Shown: one piece after another, positions 44,665-54,821 of the stretch
Layout: each line of letters opens with the position of its first letter
Position numbering within the stretch: position 1 is the first letter of the stretch
DNA from: Deltaproteobacteria bacterium
GTDB taxonomy: Bacteria; Myxococcota_A; Polyangia; Polyangiales; Ga0077539
Direction: 5' to 3'
Assembly (NCBI GenBank): GCA_947477565.1
Contig: CANJUR010000002.1
Span: 1 to 64,000 of the forward strand
Length of the DNA stretch: 64,000 nucleotides
Notes under the pieces: generated by a model
What the model was told of the DNA's origin: nothing
The model's database searches: none
Seen by the model: the letters and a program-made list of their open reading frames with translations, nothing else
Translations under genes and position numbers: made by a program

Positions 44665-45492
44665 TTAGGAGTTGCGGCCGATGCGACGATGCGCCAGCGA
44701 CGGCAGCGACGCGCGCACGGCGGCCGTCCGCGCGGGGTCGATCTCCGCCAACACGAACCCCTCGCCCTCCGCTTGCTCGGCGAGCACCACGCCCCACGGG
44801 TCAATGATCATCGCGTGCCCCCAGGTGGTTCGGCCTCCCGGGTGTGTTCCCCACTGCGCGGCCGCCAGCACGTACGCCTGCGACTCCACGGCCCTCGCCC
44901 GCAGCAGCAACTCCCAGTGCGCGCGCCCGGTCGTCGCAGTGAACGCCGCCGGCACCGCCAGCACCGTCGCGCCACCGTCCACGAGTCCGCGGTAAAGCTC
45001 CGGAAAGCGCACGTCGTAGCAGACGCTCAGCCCCAGGCGCCCCACCGGAGTTTCTGCAACCACCAGCGCGTCGCCGGGCGCTGTATTACGTGACTCGGTA
45101 AGCACCGGCCCCCCTGGGAGGTCGATGTCGAAGAGGTGGATCTTCCGGTAGCGCGCCGCCACCACCCCGCGCGGGTCGAGCAGCACCGCGGTGTTGAAGG
45201 TTCGCGCATCCTCCGCGCGCGCCTCGGGGACGCCACCCCAGAGCACCCACGCACCCGTCGCCAGGGAGAGTGCTGCCATTCGCTCGCCGCACCCGCCGGC
45301 CGGGATCTCTCCGATGTCGTAGCGTCCCGCGACCTGTCCGCGCCCCTCTTCGGCGCCCATATAAAGAGTGTTCTCCGGCATTACGACGAGTGCTGCACCC
45401 GCCTCCGCCGCCTCTCGCCCGAGGGCGGCCGCGGTCGCCAGATTGTGCCCCACATCCTCGCCGGAGGTGAGTTGGACCACTGCGGCCTTCAC
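44665..45492 (-). CDS. Nitrilase-superfamily amidohydrolase (Nit1/Nit2-like)
   Basis: A 275-residue carbon-nitrogen hydrolase. The catalytic triad is visible: Glu in VMPENTLY (about residue 40), Lys in RYRKIHLFDID (about 107) and Cys in LSVCYDVRFPELYR (about 147). RFPELYR after the Cys is typical of the Nit/omega-amidase branch, which hydrolyses deaminated glutathione or alpha-ketoglutaramate; substrate inferred. Cytoplasmic. GTG at 45492 overlaps the stop of the preceding small gene (GTGA), so the pair is translationally coupled. Confidence 0.9.
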   Translation of the reverse strand: MKAAVVQLTSGEDVGHNLATAAALGREAAEAGAALVVMPENTLYMGAEEGRGQVAGRYDIGEIPAGGCGERMAALSLATGAWVLWGGVPEARAEDARTFNTAVLLDPRGVVAARYRKIHLFDIDLPGGPVLTESRNTAPGDALVVAETPVGRLGLSVCYDVRFPELYRGLVDGGATVLAVPAAFTATTGRAHWELLLRARAVESQAYVLAAAQWGTHPGGRTTWGHAMIIDPWGVVLAEQAEGEGFVLAEIDPARTAAVRASLPSLAHRRIGRNS

Positions 45493-45821
45493 GCTCCCAC
45501 CCACCCTGGAAACGACGCGACTCCGGCCTGCTTCGCAGCGCACGTCTGTTCGATTTTGGCGCCCGTGAGCGCGGCCACGGTCACTACCCTCCACGCCTCG
45601 GGCAGCCCCTGCACGCGGTAGGTGGCGTTGTGCGAGTCAACCCGGAGCGCAATGCCTTCGCGCCCCACAGCCAACGCAACCCGCTCGATCATGGCCTCCG
45701 GGGGCGGTGCGCAAACGGGCGCGCAGCGACGCCACCATGCCGCCGCTTCATGCACCAACACCACGAGCATCGGTTCGCGCGCAGGAGCGTCCTCACCGGA
45801 CGGAGTCTCTGGGTGGGTCAT
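45489..45821 (-). CDS. Small hypothetical protein coupled to the nitrilase gene
   Basis: A 110-residue protein if it starts at ATG 45821 (MTHPETPSGEDAP). The frame is open upstream and the ribosome-binding site is weak, so the start is uncertain. Visible parts are LVVLVHEAAAWWRRCAP, MIERVALAVGREGIALRVDS and TYRVQGLPEAWRVVTVAAL. I recognise no family. Its stop overlaps the nitrilase start by 4 bp, which supports it being a real translated gene. It lies 136 bp after the membrane-protein gene that follows rodA. Confidence 0.55.
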   Translation of the reverse strand: MTHPETPSGEDAPAREPMLVVLVHEAAAWWRRCAPVCAPPPEAMIERVALAVGREGIALRVDSHNATYRVQGLPEAWRVVTVAALTGAKIEQTCAAKQAGVASFPGWVGA

Positions 45822-45957
45822 GTGTGCAAGCGGACGAACTTTCCGCGCGAAGGCACCAGGGCCAGACCGGAGAAGCCCCTTGAGGGCTGCGGGGCGCAGT
45901 CGTGCGAGCGGTTCGTCGGTCACGCCCGGAACATAGCCCGCGGCAGGGGTGGAGTGG

Positions 45958-47010
45958 TCAGCGGTCGTGAGAACAGGGCGAGGCAGAGCCAGCGCACGGA
46001 GTGCTGCACGGAGCATCACTGCTGATCGACTCGCAGCTTGCGGTGCACCACGCCGCGCGCGCGACGATGGCAACCTGGGCCGAGGAGATGATGGCCAGGC
46101 CCGCGATGCCCATCAGCACAGTGTGGCCGAGGCCCTTGCGCACCAACCCGAGATCGCCGGGCACAAAGGCCACGACCTCGCTCAGGGCCTGGGCGCGAAA
46201 CGGCGTGGGCTCCATCGCGCTGCCGCTGTGCGGACGCGCTAGAACGTGGTCGAGGAGGGGAGACCAGACCAGCGCGGAGGACACGTGATCGGCCGCGCGC
46301 GGGGCGATCGTGAGCGACCCCTCGCTCACCGCCTGCTCGAAGCGGGCGAGGCGCACCGCCCGGAGCATCGCCGCGAGCGTGAGCACCGAGGCGACCACCG
46401 TGAGGCCCACAGCGGCGGCGTTCATGACGTCGATGCGGTAGCGCCACCCGGCGATGCCTGCGCAGAGCCCGAGCAGCGTCGAGGCCTCGATGGAGAGGTG
46501 CTCGGCGCGGCTGGCAGACGGCTCGCGCAGGGCCGCGCGAACCCGCAGCGACCAGAGCGAGAAGAGCAGACCGAAGCCCGCCCCGACGACGAGCCCGTAC
46601 GCCAGACCGTAGATCGCCGCCACCGGCAGCAGGCGCTGCAGCGAGAAGGCGCTGCTGGCGATCACCGCGACAGAGACCAGCGCGCCACCGACGGCGCCCA
46701 GGAGGAGCGAGCGCCCGAAGATGCCGCCAAGCGCGCGCGTGACACCGACGTCGGTGCGGGTGGCTACGCGAGCGACGATGCCGCCGCTGATGGCCCCCAG
46801 AAGCAGCGTCGGCAGCCATCCGAGCGGCACGACGTGGTCGGCGCCAACCCACTGAAACATCAGCGGAGTCAAAAGCGCACCGAGGGTCGCGAAGAGGATG
46901 CGCGTGGCCCTCAGGGTCGACGCTGCATCGACGGTTCGAAGAGGGAGCGGGAATGGCGTGGCATTCATTGGACGGATCATGGGCCGCCATCGCAGGGGAG
47001 ACAACGCCAT
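45958..47010 (-). CDS. Polytopic membrane protein downstream of rodA
   Basis: A 350-residue protein with about eight hydrophobic helices, e.g. [54 protein letters not shown] and [17 protein letters not shown]. No family recognised. Start at ATG 47010 is chosen because AGGGGAGGAG lies just before it, 8 bp after the rodA stop; MIRP (46980) or MNAT (46968) are alternatives. The C-terminal tail is Cys-rich ([19 protein letters not shown]), which is unusual for a membrane protein and could form disulfides if periplasmic. Its position suggests cotranscription with the elongasome genes. Confidence 0.6.
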   Translation of the reverse strand: MALSPLRWRPMIRPMNATPFPLPLRTVDAASTLRATRILFATLGALLTPLMFQWVGADHVVPLGWLPTLLLGAISGGIVARVATRTDVGVTRALGGIFGRSLLLGAVGGALVSVAVIASSAFSLQRLLPVAAIYGLAYGLVVGAGFGLLFSLWSLRVRAALREPSASRAEHLSIEASTLLGLCAGIAGWRYRIDVMNAAAVGLTVVASVLTLAAMLRAVRLARFEQAVSEGSLTIAPRAADHVSSALVWSPLLDHVLARPHSGSAMEPTPFRAQALSEVVAFVPGDLGLVRKGLGHTVLMGIAGLAIISSAQVAIVARAAWCTASCESISSDAPCSTPCAGSASPCSHDR

Positions 47011-47018
47011 CTCCTCCC

Positions 47019-48128
47019 CTAGAAAGCCCGTCGGCGCATGGAGACGTTCATGAGGAGCCCCACGCCGATGAGGATCGCGAGCACGCTCGAGCCGCCGTAG
47101 GAGAAGAACGGCAGCGTGACCCCGACGACCGGGAGGCTGCGCGTGACCATTCCGACGTTGAACACCACGTGCCAGAAGAAGAGGGCCGTGACGCCGACGG
47201 CGATCGCGGCGCCGAAGCGATCTTTCGCGAGCGAAGCGATGCGCAGCCCCCAGAGAATCAGGAAAAGGTAGAGCAGCAGCACGATCAACACCCCAAGAAA
47301 CCCCTGTTCCTGGGCCCACACCGGAAAGGGGAAGTCCGTGTGCGTGTCGGGCAGGAAGTGCTGCTGGTTCTGTGTGCTCTGCATGAAGCCCTGGCCCCAC
47401 CACCGGCCGCTGCCGATGGCCACCATGCTCTGGTGCGCCTGCCAGCCGGTGCCCTGGACATCCACCGAGTCGCTGAGGAAGGAGGTCAGCCGTTCCTTCT
47501 GATACTGCTTCAGGCCGTACAACCAGAGCAGAGTTCCGCCGATGCCGCCGCCGCCCACGATGATCAGAAGGCTCCGCAGGCTGATGCGCACGAGAGACAG
47601 CGTGCTCACCGCGACGAGGCCCACGATGAGAGCGGTGCCGAGGTCGGGCTGCGCCATGATGAGCCCGAGGGGCAGGGCGATGAGCGCTCCTGGGGCGATG
47701 AGGTCGCGGAGGGTCCACGCGCCGCTGCGCGGGTCGCGGTGCACGTAGCGGGCAACCGCCAGCATCAGGCACAGCTTCACGAACTCGCTCGGCTGAAAGA
47801 GAAAGCTCCCGATCTGAATCCAGCGGTGAGTTCCGCGGATGCTCTTGCCAAGCAGGAACACCAGCACCAGCGCCACGATCGATCCGATGTACGCGCCGTA
47901 CGCGTAGCGCTCATAGATCTTGTAATCGATGGCCGCGACGATGACCGCCACGCCGCCGCCGAGGGCGAGCCAATAGATCTGCTGGATATACAGTTCAGCG
48001 CGCGCGCCGGTCTGCGCGCTGGTCGCGGAGTACAGGTTGACCACCCCTAGCGTCGCGAGGATGCAGACCAGGAGGAAGAGCGGCCAGTCGAAGTCGTCGC
48101 GTAGCCGGTGTTGGATCGTGCGCGCCAT
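47019..48128 (-). CDS. rodA: RodA, SEDS-family peptidoglycan glycosyltransferase
   Basis: A 369-residue polytopic protein of the SEDS family with about 10 membrane helices. Segments such as [14 protein letters not shown]-like [43 protein letters not shown] and [17 protein letters not shown] are diagnostic. With the transpeptidase PBP2 it polymerises lateral-wall glycan strands under MreB guidance. ATG at 48128 lies 9 bp after mrdA. SEDS loop 4 carries [20 protein letters not shown], as expected. Confidence 0.94.
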   Translation of the reverse strand: MARTIQHRLRDDFDWPLFLLVCILATLGVVNLYSATSAQTGARAELYIQQIYWLALGGGVAVIVAAIDYKIYERYAYGAYIGSIVALVLVFLLGKSIRGTHRWIQIGSFLFQPSEFVKLCLMLAVARYVHRDPRSGAWTLRDLIAPGALIALPLGLIMAQPDLGTALIVGLVAVSTLSLVRISLRSLLIIVGGGGIGGTLLWLYGLKQYQKERLTSFLSDSVDVQGTGWQAHQSMVAIGSGRWWGQGFMQSTQNQQHFLPDTHTDFPFPVWAQEQGFLGVLIVLLLYLFLILWGLRIASLAKDRFGAAIAVGVTALFFWHVVFNVGMVTRSLPVVGVTLPFFSYGGSSVLAILIGVGLLMNVSMRRRAF

Positions 48129-48137
48129 GACAGGGCC

Positions 48138-50045
48138 TCAGTGCACCGGCTGGTGGGCGCGCCAGGTGGCCACCGAGGCGATGGGTGCGCCCGGCCGGAT
48201 GCGTGTGAAGTACTCGCGCACGATCTGGGTCATGAGCGGCGCAGCCTCGTGCCCACCAGACCCGCCGTGCTCGACGAGCAGCACTACCGCGATCTCCGGC
48301 GCGGACGCGGGGGCAAAGCCCGCGAACCAGGCGTGGTCACGCTGCGTAGACCAACTCCGGCGCGGATCCGTCGGGTCACGCACGATGCGAGAGACCTGCG
48401 CGGTGCCGGTCTTGCCGGCGATATCGACCTCCGCCACCTGCGCCGCGTGGGCGGTGCCGTGGAGGTCCGAGATCACGCCGCCCAGAGCGCTGTTGATCAT
48501 CGCAATGTGCGCCGGATCGACCGCAACGCGCCGCCGAATGGTCGGTGGAAAGCTCTGGATCACCGTCCCGTCTGGCCCCTCGACCCGTGAGACGAGCTGC
48601 GGAACGAAAAGTGTGCCGCCGTTGGCGAGGGCGGCGTAGGCCATCGCGAGTTGGAGCACCGTGACGCGCACGTTGCCCTGCCCGATGGCGGTGTTGAGCG
48701 TGTGCCCGATGCGAAACTGCCCAGGGTAGTTCTGCGCGTACCAGGCACGCGTCGGGATGAACCCTGGCGTCTCCTGATTGATCCCGATGCCCGAGCGCCG
48801 ACCGAGGCCGAACTCGAAGGCCATACTCGCGATACGGTCCATCGTGACGGCCTCTGCGAGGGTGTAGAAATACACGTTGCACGACTCGACGAGCGCGCGG
48901 TGCAGGCTCACCACGCCGTGCACGTGCTTGCATCGAAACACCCGGCGGCCGAGCACGTGGCGACCGGTGCAGGTCACCTGCGAGCGCGCGTCGATGAGCC
49001 CCGCCTCGAGCCCCGCGAGCGCTGTAAAGGGCTTGAAAGTCGAGCCGGGGAAGTAGCTCTCGTAGATGGTCTTGTCGATGCGCGGACGGTAGGGGTTCTC
49101 GTCGATCTCGCGATTGAGTAGCGCAGAGATGCCCATGGTCATCGTGTTGGGATCAACACAGGGCTTGGAGTAGAGCGCGAGCACGCGGCCGGTGCGCACC
49201 TCGACCACCGCCGCAGCGCCGCTGGGCTTCCCCCGAAACGCCCGATCGATGGCTCGCATCAACTCCATGTCGAGGGTGAGCACCAGGTCGCGCCCCGGCA
49301 CCGGATCCCGATGCCGCTCGGGGCCGAGGCCAGCGATGGAGTCACGTGTGATGAGCAACCCCCGGACGTCGTGTTCGAGTCGCACCCACCCGCGGCGTCC
49401 GCGCAGAATCGACTCCCACGATTGCTCCACCCCAGAGCGCCCGATGCGCTCGCCCGCCCGGTAGTCGCGCCCAGCGAACTCCCTCAGGTCTTCGGCGTTG
49501 ACCTCGTTGAGAAAACCTAGCGCGTGGCCCGCGAGTTCGCTGAAGGGGTACTGCCGCACGGGCGTCGCGATCACCGAGATTCCCCGCGGAAACTCCGCGC
49601 GGTGCGTCTCGATCAGCGCGAGCGACTCGCGGTCGATGTCCGAGCGCGCGAGCATGTGCTGGTAGCGGCGAGATCCCTCGGCGTTGCGCATGCGTGCCTC
49701 AAGACGATCGCGCTCGTCGCGGTTGAGTCCGAGGTAGTCGGCGAAGTGTGTGAAGCGCTCGAGCGGGAAGTACCCGGGGATTACGTAGACGTTGTAGGCG
49801 GGGCGGTTGGCGGCGATCACCCGACCGCGGGCGTCGCGAATCATCCCGCGCGTCGAGGGCAGATCGACCCGCCGCAGGACGTTGTCCTCCGCGATCTGGA
49901 GCCAACGCGCGTTATCGACGATCTGGATCCAGAAGAGCCGCCCGATGAGGATGAAGACACCAAGGAGCACCACCGCGCTCATGAAACGCACGCGCTCGCG
50001 GATCTCTCCGAGGCCGGCCTTCTGCACGAGTTCGATGGATGCCAC
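48138..50045 (-). CDS. mrdA: Penicillin-binding protein 2 (cell elongation transpeptidase)
   Basis: A 635-residue class B PBP. One N-terminal membrane helix (VLLGVFILIGRLFWIQIV) is followed by a dimerisation region and the transpeptidase domain, with catalytic STFK (PGSTFKPF, about residue 335), SCN (VESCNVYFY) and KTG (AGKTGTAQV, about residue 550) in the right order. It cross-links peptidoglycan in the periplasm with RodA. The start is GTG at 50045 (GTGGCATCC). It lies 9 bp after mreD and 9 bp before rodA, in the conserved mre-mrd order. Confidence 0.95.
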   Translation of the reverse strand: MASIELVQKAGLGEIRERVRFMSAVVLLGVFILIGRLFWIQIVDNARWLQIAEDNVLRRVDLPSTRGMIRDARGRVIAANRPAYNVYVIPGYFPLERFTHFADYLGLNRDERDRLEARMRNAEGSRRYQHMLARSDIDRESLALIETHRAEFPRGISVIATPVRQYPFSELAGHALGFLNEVNAEDLREFAGRDYRAGERIGRSGVEQSWESILRGRRGWVRLEHDVRGLLITRDSIAGLGPERHRDPVPGRDLVLTLDMELMRAIDRAFRGKPSGAAAVVEVRTGRVLALYSKPCVDPNTMTMGISALLNREIDENPYRPRIDKTIYESYFPGSTFKPFTALAGLEAGLIDARSQVTCTGRHVLGRRVFRCKHVHGVVSLHRALVESCNVYFYTLAEAVTMDRIASMAFEFGLGRRSGIGINQETPGFIPTRAWYAQNYPGQFRIGHTLNTAIGQGNVRVTVLQLAMAYAALANGGTLFVPQLVSRVEGPDGTVIQSFPPTIRRRVAVDPAHIAMINSALGGVISDLHGTAHAAQVAEVDIAGKTGTAQVSRIVRDPTDPRRSWSTQRDHAWFAGFAPASAPEIAVVLLVEHGGSGGHEAAPLMTQIVREYFTRIRPGAPIASVATWRAHQPVH

Positions 50046-50054
50046 GGGTTCTCC

Positions 50055-50558
50055 TCAGACCATCTCGTCGGGCCGCGACGTAGCCCCTGGCAGCGCCTGT
50101 ACAAACCGAAAGACGAGCGGCGCGCAGACCGCAGTCGCCAGCGCCTGCGAGGCGACCACGCCGAGTGCAGGTAGCACCGCGAGCACCCGTCGATCGAACA
50201 CCAGCAAGAGGCCCATCATGCCCACTCCAGCGACGCAAAAAGCCACGAAGGCGAGCACCATCTGAAATACAATGCCATGTAAGAAGAGCTTGAGCCCGGC
50301 CACGCGTGCGAGGAGGAAGATGCTCACGAGGGTGAAGGTCCAGAGCCCGAGGGAGCCGCCGGAGAAGACGTCCGTGAGGTAGCCGAGTACGAACGCCACG
50401 GACACGCCCCTCGAGAGAGAGAACTCTCCGACGGACATGTAGAGCACCATCGGGAGCACGAGCGACGGCGCCGGGTACTCCGACCACAGCACCCGTGCGA
50501 CGACCGTCTGCGCCAGCAGCAGCAGCACCCCGGCCAGCAACAGCGCGACGTTGCGCAC
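50055..50558 (-). CDS. mreD: Rod shape-determining protein MreD
   Basis: A 167-residue membrane protein with about five or six helices (VALLLAGVLLLLAQTVVAR, VSVAFVLGYLTDVFSGGSLGL, GIVFQMVLAFVAFCVAGVGMM). The GYLTDVFSGGSLG segment is typical of MreD. Start is GTG at 50558, 2 bp after the mreC stop. MreD links MreC to the elongation machinery in the inner membrane. Confidence 0.9.
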   Translation of the reverse strand: MRNVALLLAGVLLLLAQTVVARVLWSEYPAPSLVLPMVLYMSVGEFSLSRGVSVAFVLGYLTDVFSGGSLGLWTFTLVSIFLLARVAGLKLFLHGIVFQMVLAFVAFCVAGVGMMGLLLVFDRRVLAVLPALGVVASQALATAVCAPLVFRFVQALPGATSRPDEMV

Positions 50559-50560
50559 GG

Positions 50561-51466
50561 TCAGCTCCCTCCCCGGGTCTCCGTCCGCCGGGCGTGCGGC
50601 GGCGGCGCGGTCCCTGGGCGACAGCCGGGTCGCTCCACGGACTCTGTCGCCAACACCAGCACCTCCGAGAGGCGTGAGAAATTCACCGCGGGCGAGATCT
50701 CCACCTCCTGGTAGAGACCGAACTCCCGTCGGGTGAGTGCTGCGACGCGTCCAACGAGCAACCCAGCCGGGAAGCGGCAGCCGAGTCCGGAGGTCACCAC
50801 CGCGTCGCCCACGCGAACATCATCGGTGCGCTGGAGATACTCCACCTTCGCGGCGTAGCGATCGCGCTCGCCAGTGCCGCGCACGATGCCCCGGGCGCCG
50901 GAGCGCTCGACCATCACATCGACGGCGCTACGCGAATCGACGCTCAACAGCACGTCGGCGTAGTTCCCGAACACGCGCGACACCTGTCCGACCAGGCCGT
51001 CGGCAGTGATCACCGGCTGTCCCGAGCGAAGCCGCGTGCGGTCCTGGGAGGTGATCGCGAGGCGAGTCACGCGGAAGAACGGCGACGTGTCTCTTGCGAT
51101 CACCTCAGCGGCGTAGTGCTCACCGGGGGTCTCTACCCCGAGTTGGAGCAGCCGACGCAGCCGACGGTTCTCCTCGAACTCACTGCGGTGCCGGGCCGCC
51201 TCGCTGCGCAATCGAGCATTCTCCGCGGTGAGCCGATCGTTCTCACGCTTCACTCGCACGAGGTAGATGTAGTCGCCCCAGATCTCCGCGGCGCCGCGTA
51301 CCGGGAGATCGACCCAATCCTGCAGCCTCCCCACGACCGGCAACATCAGCCGATCGAATTCATCGTAGCGGGTCGGGTCTTTGAGGGTCGTGCGGAGGAA
51401 GAAGAATGGGATGCTCCCCAGCACCACACACAACAGCACGACCCGATATCGCTGCCAGAGGGTCAT
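50561..51466 (-). CDS. mreC: Rod shape-determining protein MreC
   Basis: A 301-residue protein with one N-terminal helix (VVLLCVVLGSIPFFFL), a coiled coil (RENDRLTAENARLRSEAARH) and the MreC beta-barrel domain (VIARDTSPFFRVTRLAI, GQPVITADGLVGQV, GDAVVTSGLGCRFPAGLLVG). It is a periplasmic scaffold between MreB and the PBP2-RodA pair. ATG at 51466 (MTLWQRYR) is chosen over an in-frame start at 51529. It ends 2 bp before mreD and begins 22 bp after mreB. Confidence 0.93.
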   Translation of the reverse strand: MTLWQRYRVVLLCVVLGSIPFFFLRTTLKDPTRYDEFDRLMLPVVGRLQDWVDLPVRGAAEIWGDYIYLVRVKRENDRLTAENARLRSEAARHRSEFEENRRLRRLLQLGVETPGEHYAAEVIARDTSPFFRVTRLAITSQDRTRLRSGQPVITADGLVGQVSRVFGNYADVLLSVDSRSAVDVMVERSGARGIVRGTGERDRYAAKVEYLQRTDDVRVGDAVVTSGLGCRFPAGLLVGRVAALTRREFGLYQEVEISPAVNFSRLSEVLVLATESVERPGCRPGTAPPPHARRTETRGGS

Positions 51467-51488
51467 TGGCGAAGGAGTATCGGGAGTC

Positions 51489-52580
<1,092 letters not shown>

Positions 52581-52703
52581 CTATACCACAGCCCTCCGCC
52601 AGCCGATCAAACACCTCGACCAGCGCGGCTGCATCCGAAGTGTAGAGGGCCCTCGCTGCCAACCTGGAGCCATCGAAGAATGGCGGGAGAAGCGCCGCAG
52701 TGA

Positions 52704-53813
52704 CTACGCCGGCGAGCGGCCCCGCTTGAGCGCCCGCATCGCCTCCCGCACGCGCGTCAAAACGATCTCCGGCGCCTCGGCCCCTGGCAGAACCCGCGTT
52801 CCCGCCGCCGTAATGGTCGCCCGCAGACGTCCCTCCTGAAGTGAGAGCGCCTCCGCAGCGACGCCGTCGATGACCTGCTCGACCAACGCAGCGACGCCAC
52901 CGATCAACGGCTCCGAGCGCCAAAGCGCGAACTCGCCTCCCCCGAGGCGCGCGCAACTCACACCGTCTGGGAGCAGGCGCCGGAGCCGCTCGGCCATCGC
53001 GACAATGGCGTCATCGCCGACGAGTTCTCCGTACTTCAGGTTGATCGCGCCGAGGCCATCGAGATCAAGCACAACGAGAAGCGCCTCGGGCCGACCGGCC
53101 GCCTGCGCCCATGCCTCCATTCGCCCGAGGAGGCCCTGCGTCGTCGCCGCATCGGTGAGAACGTCGATGGTCTCCATGTGCGCTCGGATCTCATCGACCC
53201 GCTGCGCTCGCGGCGAATCGAGCACCCCCTGCAGAATCACCCCTCCGACACGCACCCGATCGCCATCCCGAAGCAGCGCCTCGCTCACTCGCACAGAGTT
53301 CACAAAGGTGCCGTTGGTGCTCCCGAGGTCTTTCAGCAGCCAGCCCTCCTTGCCGTGGATGAGCGAGGCGTGCTGGCGAGACACCGAACCGTCGTCGAGC
53401 ACGAGTGCGTTGTCCGGTGTCCGCCCGATGAAGATCTCTCCGATCGCGGCATCGAGCGGTAAGACCCTGCCCACGAGCCGACGCCCCTCCCGCACGTAGA
53501 GCACCATCAGGAGCGGCAGGTCGCTGACGTCCTCCGGCAGCGCGACGCCCAGTGGCTGTGAAAGAATCACCACCGCGGGACGCAGGCGCGCGAGGAGATT
53601 TTCTCCCTGCGGCGACGGCTCGCTCTCGGCCTCCGGCGGAGTGCTCTTCGACACGCCCCACGGATGCGTCTCCGCGCGCAGCGCGCGCATCACATGAGAG
53701 TCGTCGACCGTCGATGTTCCGATGGCGAACCGGACGGGTCGTTCGGCCCAGCGCTTGAACACATCGTCGGCGAGCGCGGCATCATCAGCGGCATTGGTTC
53801 GGTCGTCGATCAT
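52704..53813 (-). CDS. FHA-domain protein with degenerate GGDEF domain
   Basis: A 369-residue cytoplasmic protein. After about 110 less ordered residues comes an FHA domain with FIGRTPDNALVLDDGSVSRQ and HASLIHGKEGWLLKDLGSTN followed by GTFVN; these bind phosphothreonine peptides in known FHA domains. The C-terminal part is a GGDEF fold: VVLDLDGLGAINLKYG carries the first metal Asp, but the signature loop reads ARLGGGEFAL, so the metal-binding Asp of GGDEF is Gly. Diguanylate cyclase activity is therefore doubtful; it may bind GTP or act as a scaffold. ATG at 53813 is preferred over TTG at 53825. It lies between hemC and mreB on the same strand. Confidence 0.82.
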   Translation of the reverse strand: MIDDRTNAADDAALADDVFKRWAERPVRFAIGTSTVDDSHVMRALRAETHPWGVSKSTPPEAESEPSPQGENLLARLRPAVVILSQPLGVALPEDVSDLPLLMVLYVREGRRLVGRVLPLDAAIGEIFIGRTPDNALVLDDGSVSRQHASLIHGKEGWLLKDLGSTNGTFVNSVRVSEALLRDGDRVRVGGVILQGVLDSPRAQRVDEIRAHMETIDVLTDAATTQGLLGRMEAWAQAAGRPEALLVVLDLDGLGAINLKYGELVGDDAIVAMAERLRRLLPDGVSCARLGGGEFALWRSEPLIGGVAALVEQVIDGVAAEALSLQEGRLRATITAAGTRVLPGAEAPEIVLTRVREAMRALKRGRSPA

Positions 53814-53915
53814 CGTGGGCTTCAATTCTGCAGGGTTTCACGACTCACCAGAAAGCAGCAACCGCCTATGTCGGGACTCCGGTGCCGGGGTCGTCTCACA
53901 CACTACACACCGCGC

Positions 53916-54821
53916 TCAGTCACCGATCGCCACACGGAGCGCCGCCCCGACCCGTCCCCCGAGGAGTCGTGCGTCGGCCGCGTCTCGAACCTGCGCGGCC
54001 TCTTCGTACCGAGCCTGCGCATCGCCCGTGGGATGAGCGTAGAACCCCATAAGACGCATCGTTTGGGTCTCCTCCTCGTACCGCGCAAGGGCCCCAAGCG
54101 GCGTCCCACAATCGCCGAATAGCGCTCCCAATACCGCGCGCTCGGCCTCCGTCTCCAGCGATGTCTTCTCGTCGTGCAGCAGCCCAACGATCGATCGCGC
54201 CGAGGCGTCCTCCGCGCGCGTCTGGAGCGCGAGCGCACCCTGCGCGACCGCGGGCACCATCACGTCATCAAGTAACACTCGTAAGGGCGAGAGACCGAGC
54301 CGACGCAGCCCCGCCTCGGCCAGAATGATGGCGTCGAAATCCCCGGCCTCCAGCCGTCGGAGGCGAGTGTCCACATTGCCCCGTAGCAACAGCACCTCAA
54401 GGTCGGGCCGCACCGCCTTGATGGTGCGGGCACGCCTCAGAGAACTCGTCCCCAGTCGTGCCCCGGGTGGGAGCCCATCGAGCCCGACGCCGGTCGGTGA
54501 CACCAGCGCGTCCCACGGACTCTGCCGCTTCGGCACCGCCGCCAGTACGAGCCCATCGGCCATCTGCGCGGGAAGATCCTTCATCGAGTGCACCGCGAGG
54601 TCGGCACGCCCATCGAGCAGCGCCTCTTCGATCTCGCGCACAAACAGCCCCTTACCGCCGACCTCTGAAAGAGCGCGGTCGAGCACCCGGTCGCCCTGGG
54701 TCACGACCTGCAGCTCCTCAACCCTCAACCCGGTCACCATCTCTTCCAAAATTCGCGCGATCTGCCGGCTCTGCGCCAGCGCCAGCGCGCTTTTCCGGGT
54801 GGCCAATCGAAGCACCATCAT
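53916..54821 (-). CDS. hemC: Porphobilinogen deaminase (hydroxymethylbilane synthase)
   Basis: A 301-residue enzyme that joins four porphobilinogens into hydroxymethylbilane in heme synthesis. Family motifs: LRLATRKSALALAQSRQ at the start, VGGKGLFVREIEEALLDG, DLAVHSMKDLPA (about residue 78), GTSSLRRARTI, RGNVDTRLRRL and the dipyrromethane-cofactor Cys in LFGDCGTPLGA. The start overlaps the hemA stop by 4 bp (ATGA). Cytoplasmic. The order hemX-hemA-hemC matches the front of the Bacillus hem operon. Confidence 0.95.
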   Translation of the reverse strand: MMVLRLATRKSALALAQSRQIARILEEMVTGLRVEELQVVTQGDRVLDRALSEVGGKGLFVREIEEALLDGRADLAVHSMKDLPAQMADGLVLAAVPKRQSPWDALVSPTGVGLDGLPPGARLGTSSLRRARTIKAVRPDLEVLLLRGNVDTRLRRLEAGDFDAIILAEAGLRRLGLSPLRVLLDDVMVPAVAQGALALQTRAEDASARSIVGLLHDEKTSLETEAERAVLGALFGDCGTPLGALARYEEETQTMRLMGFYAHPTGDAQARYEEAAQVRDAADARLLGGRVGAALRVAIGD

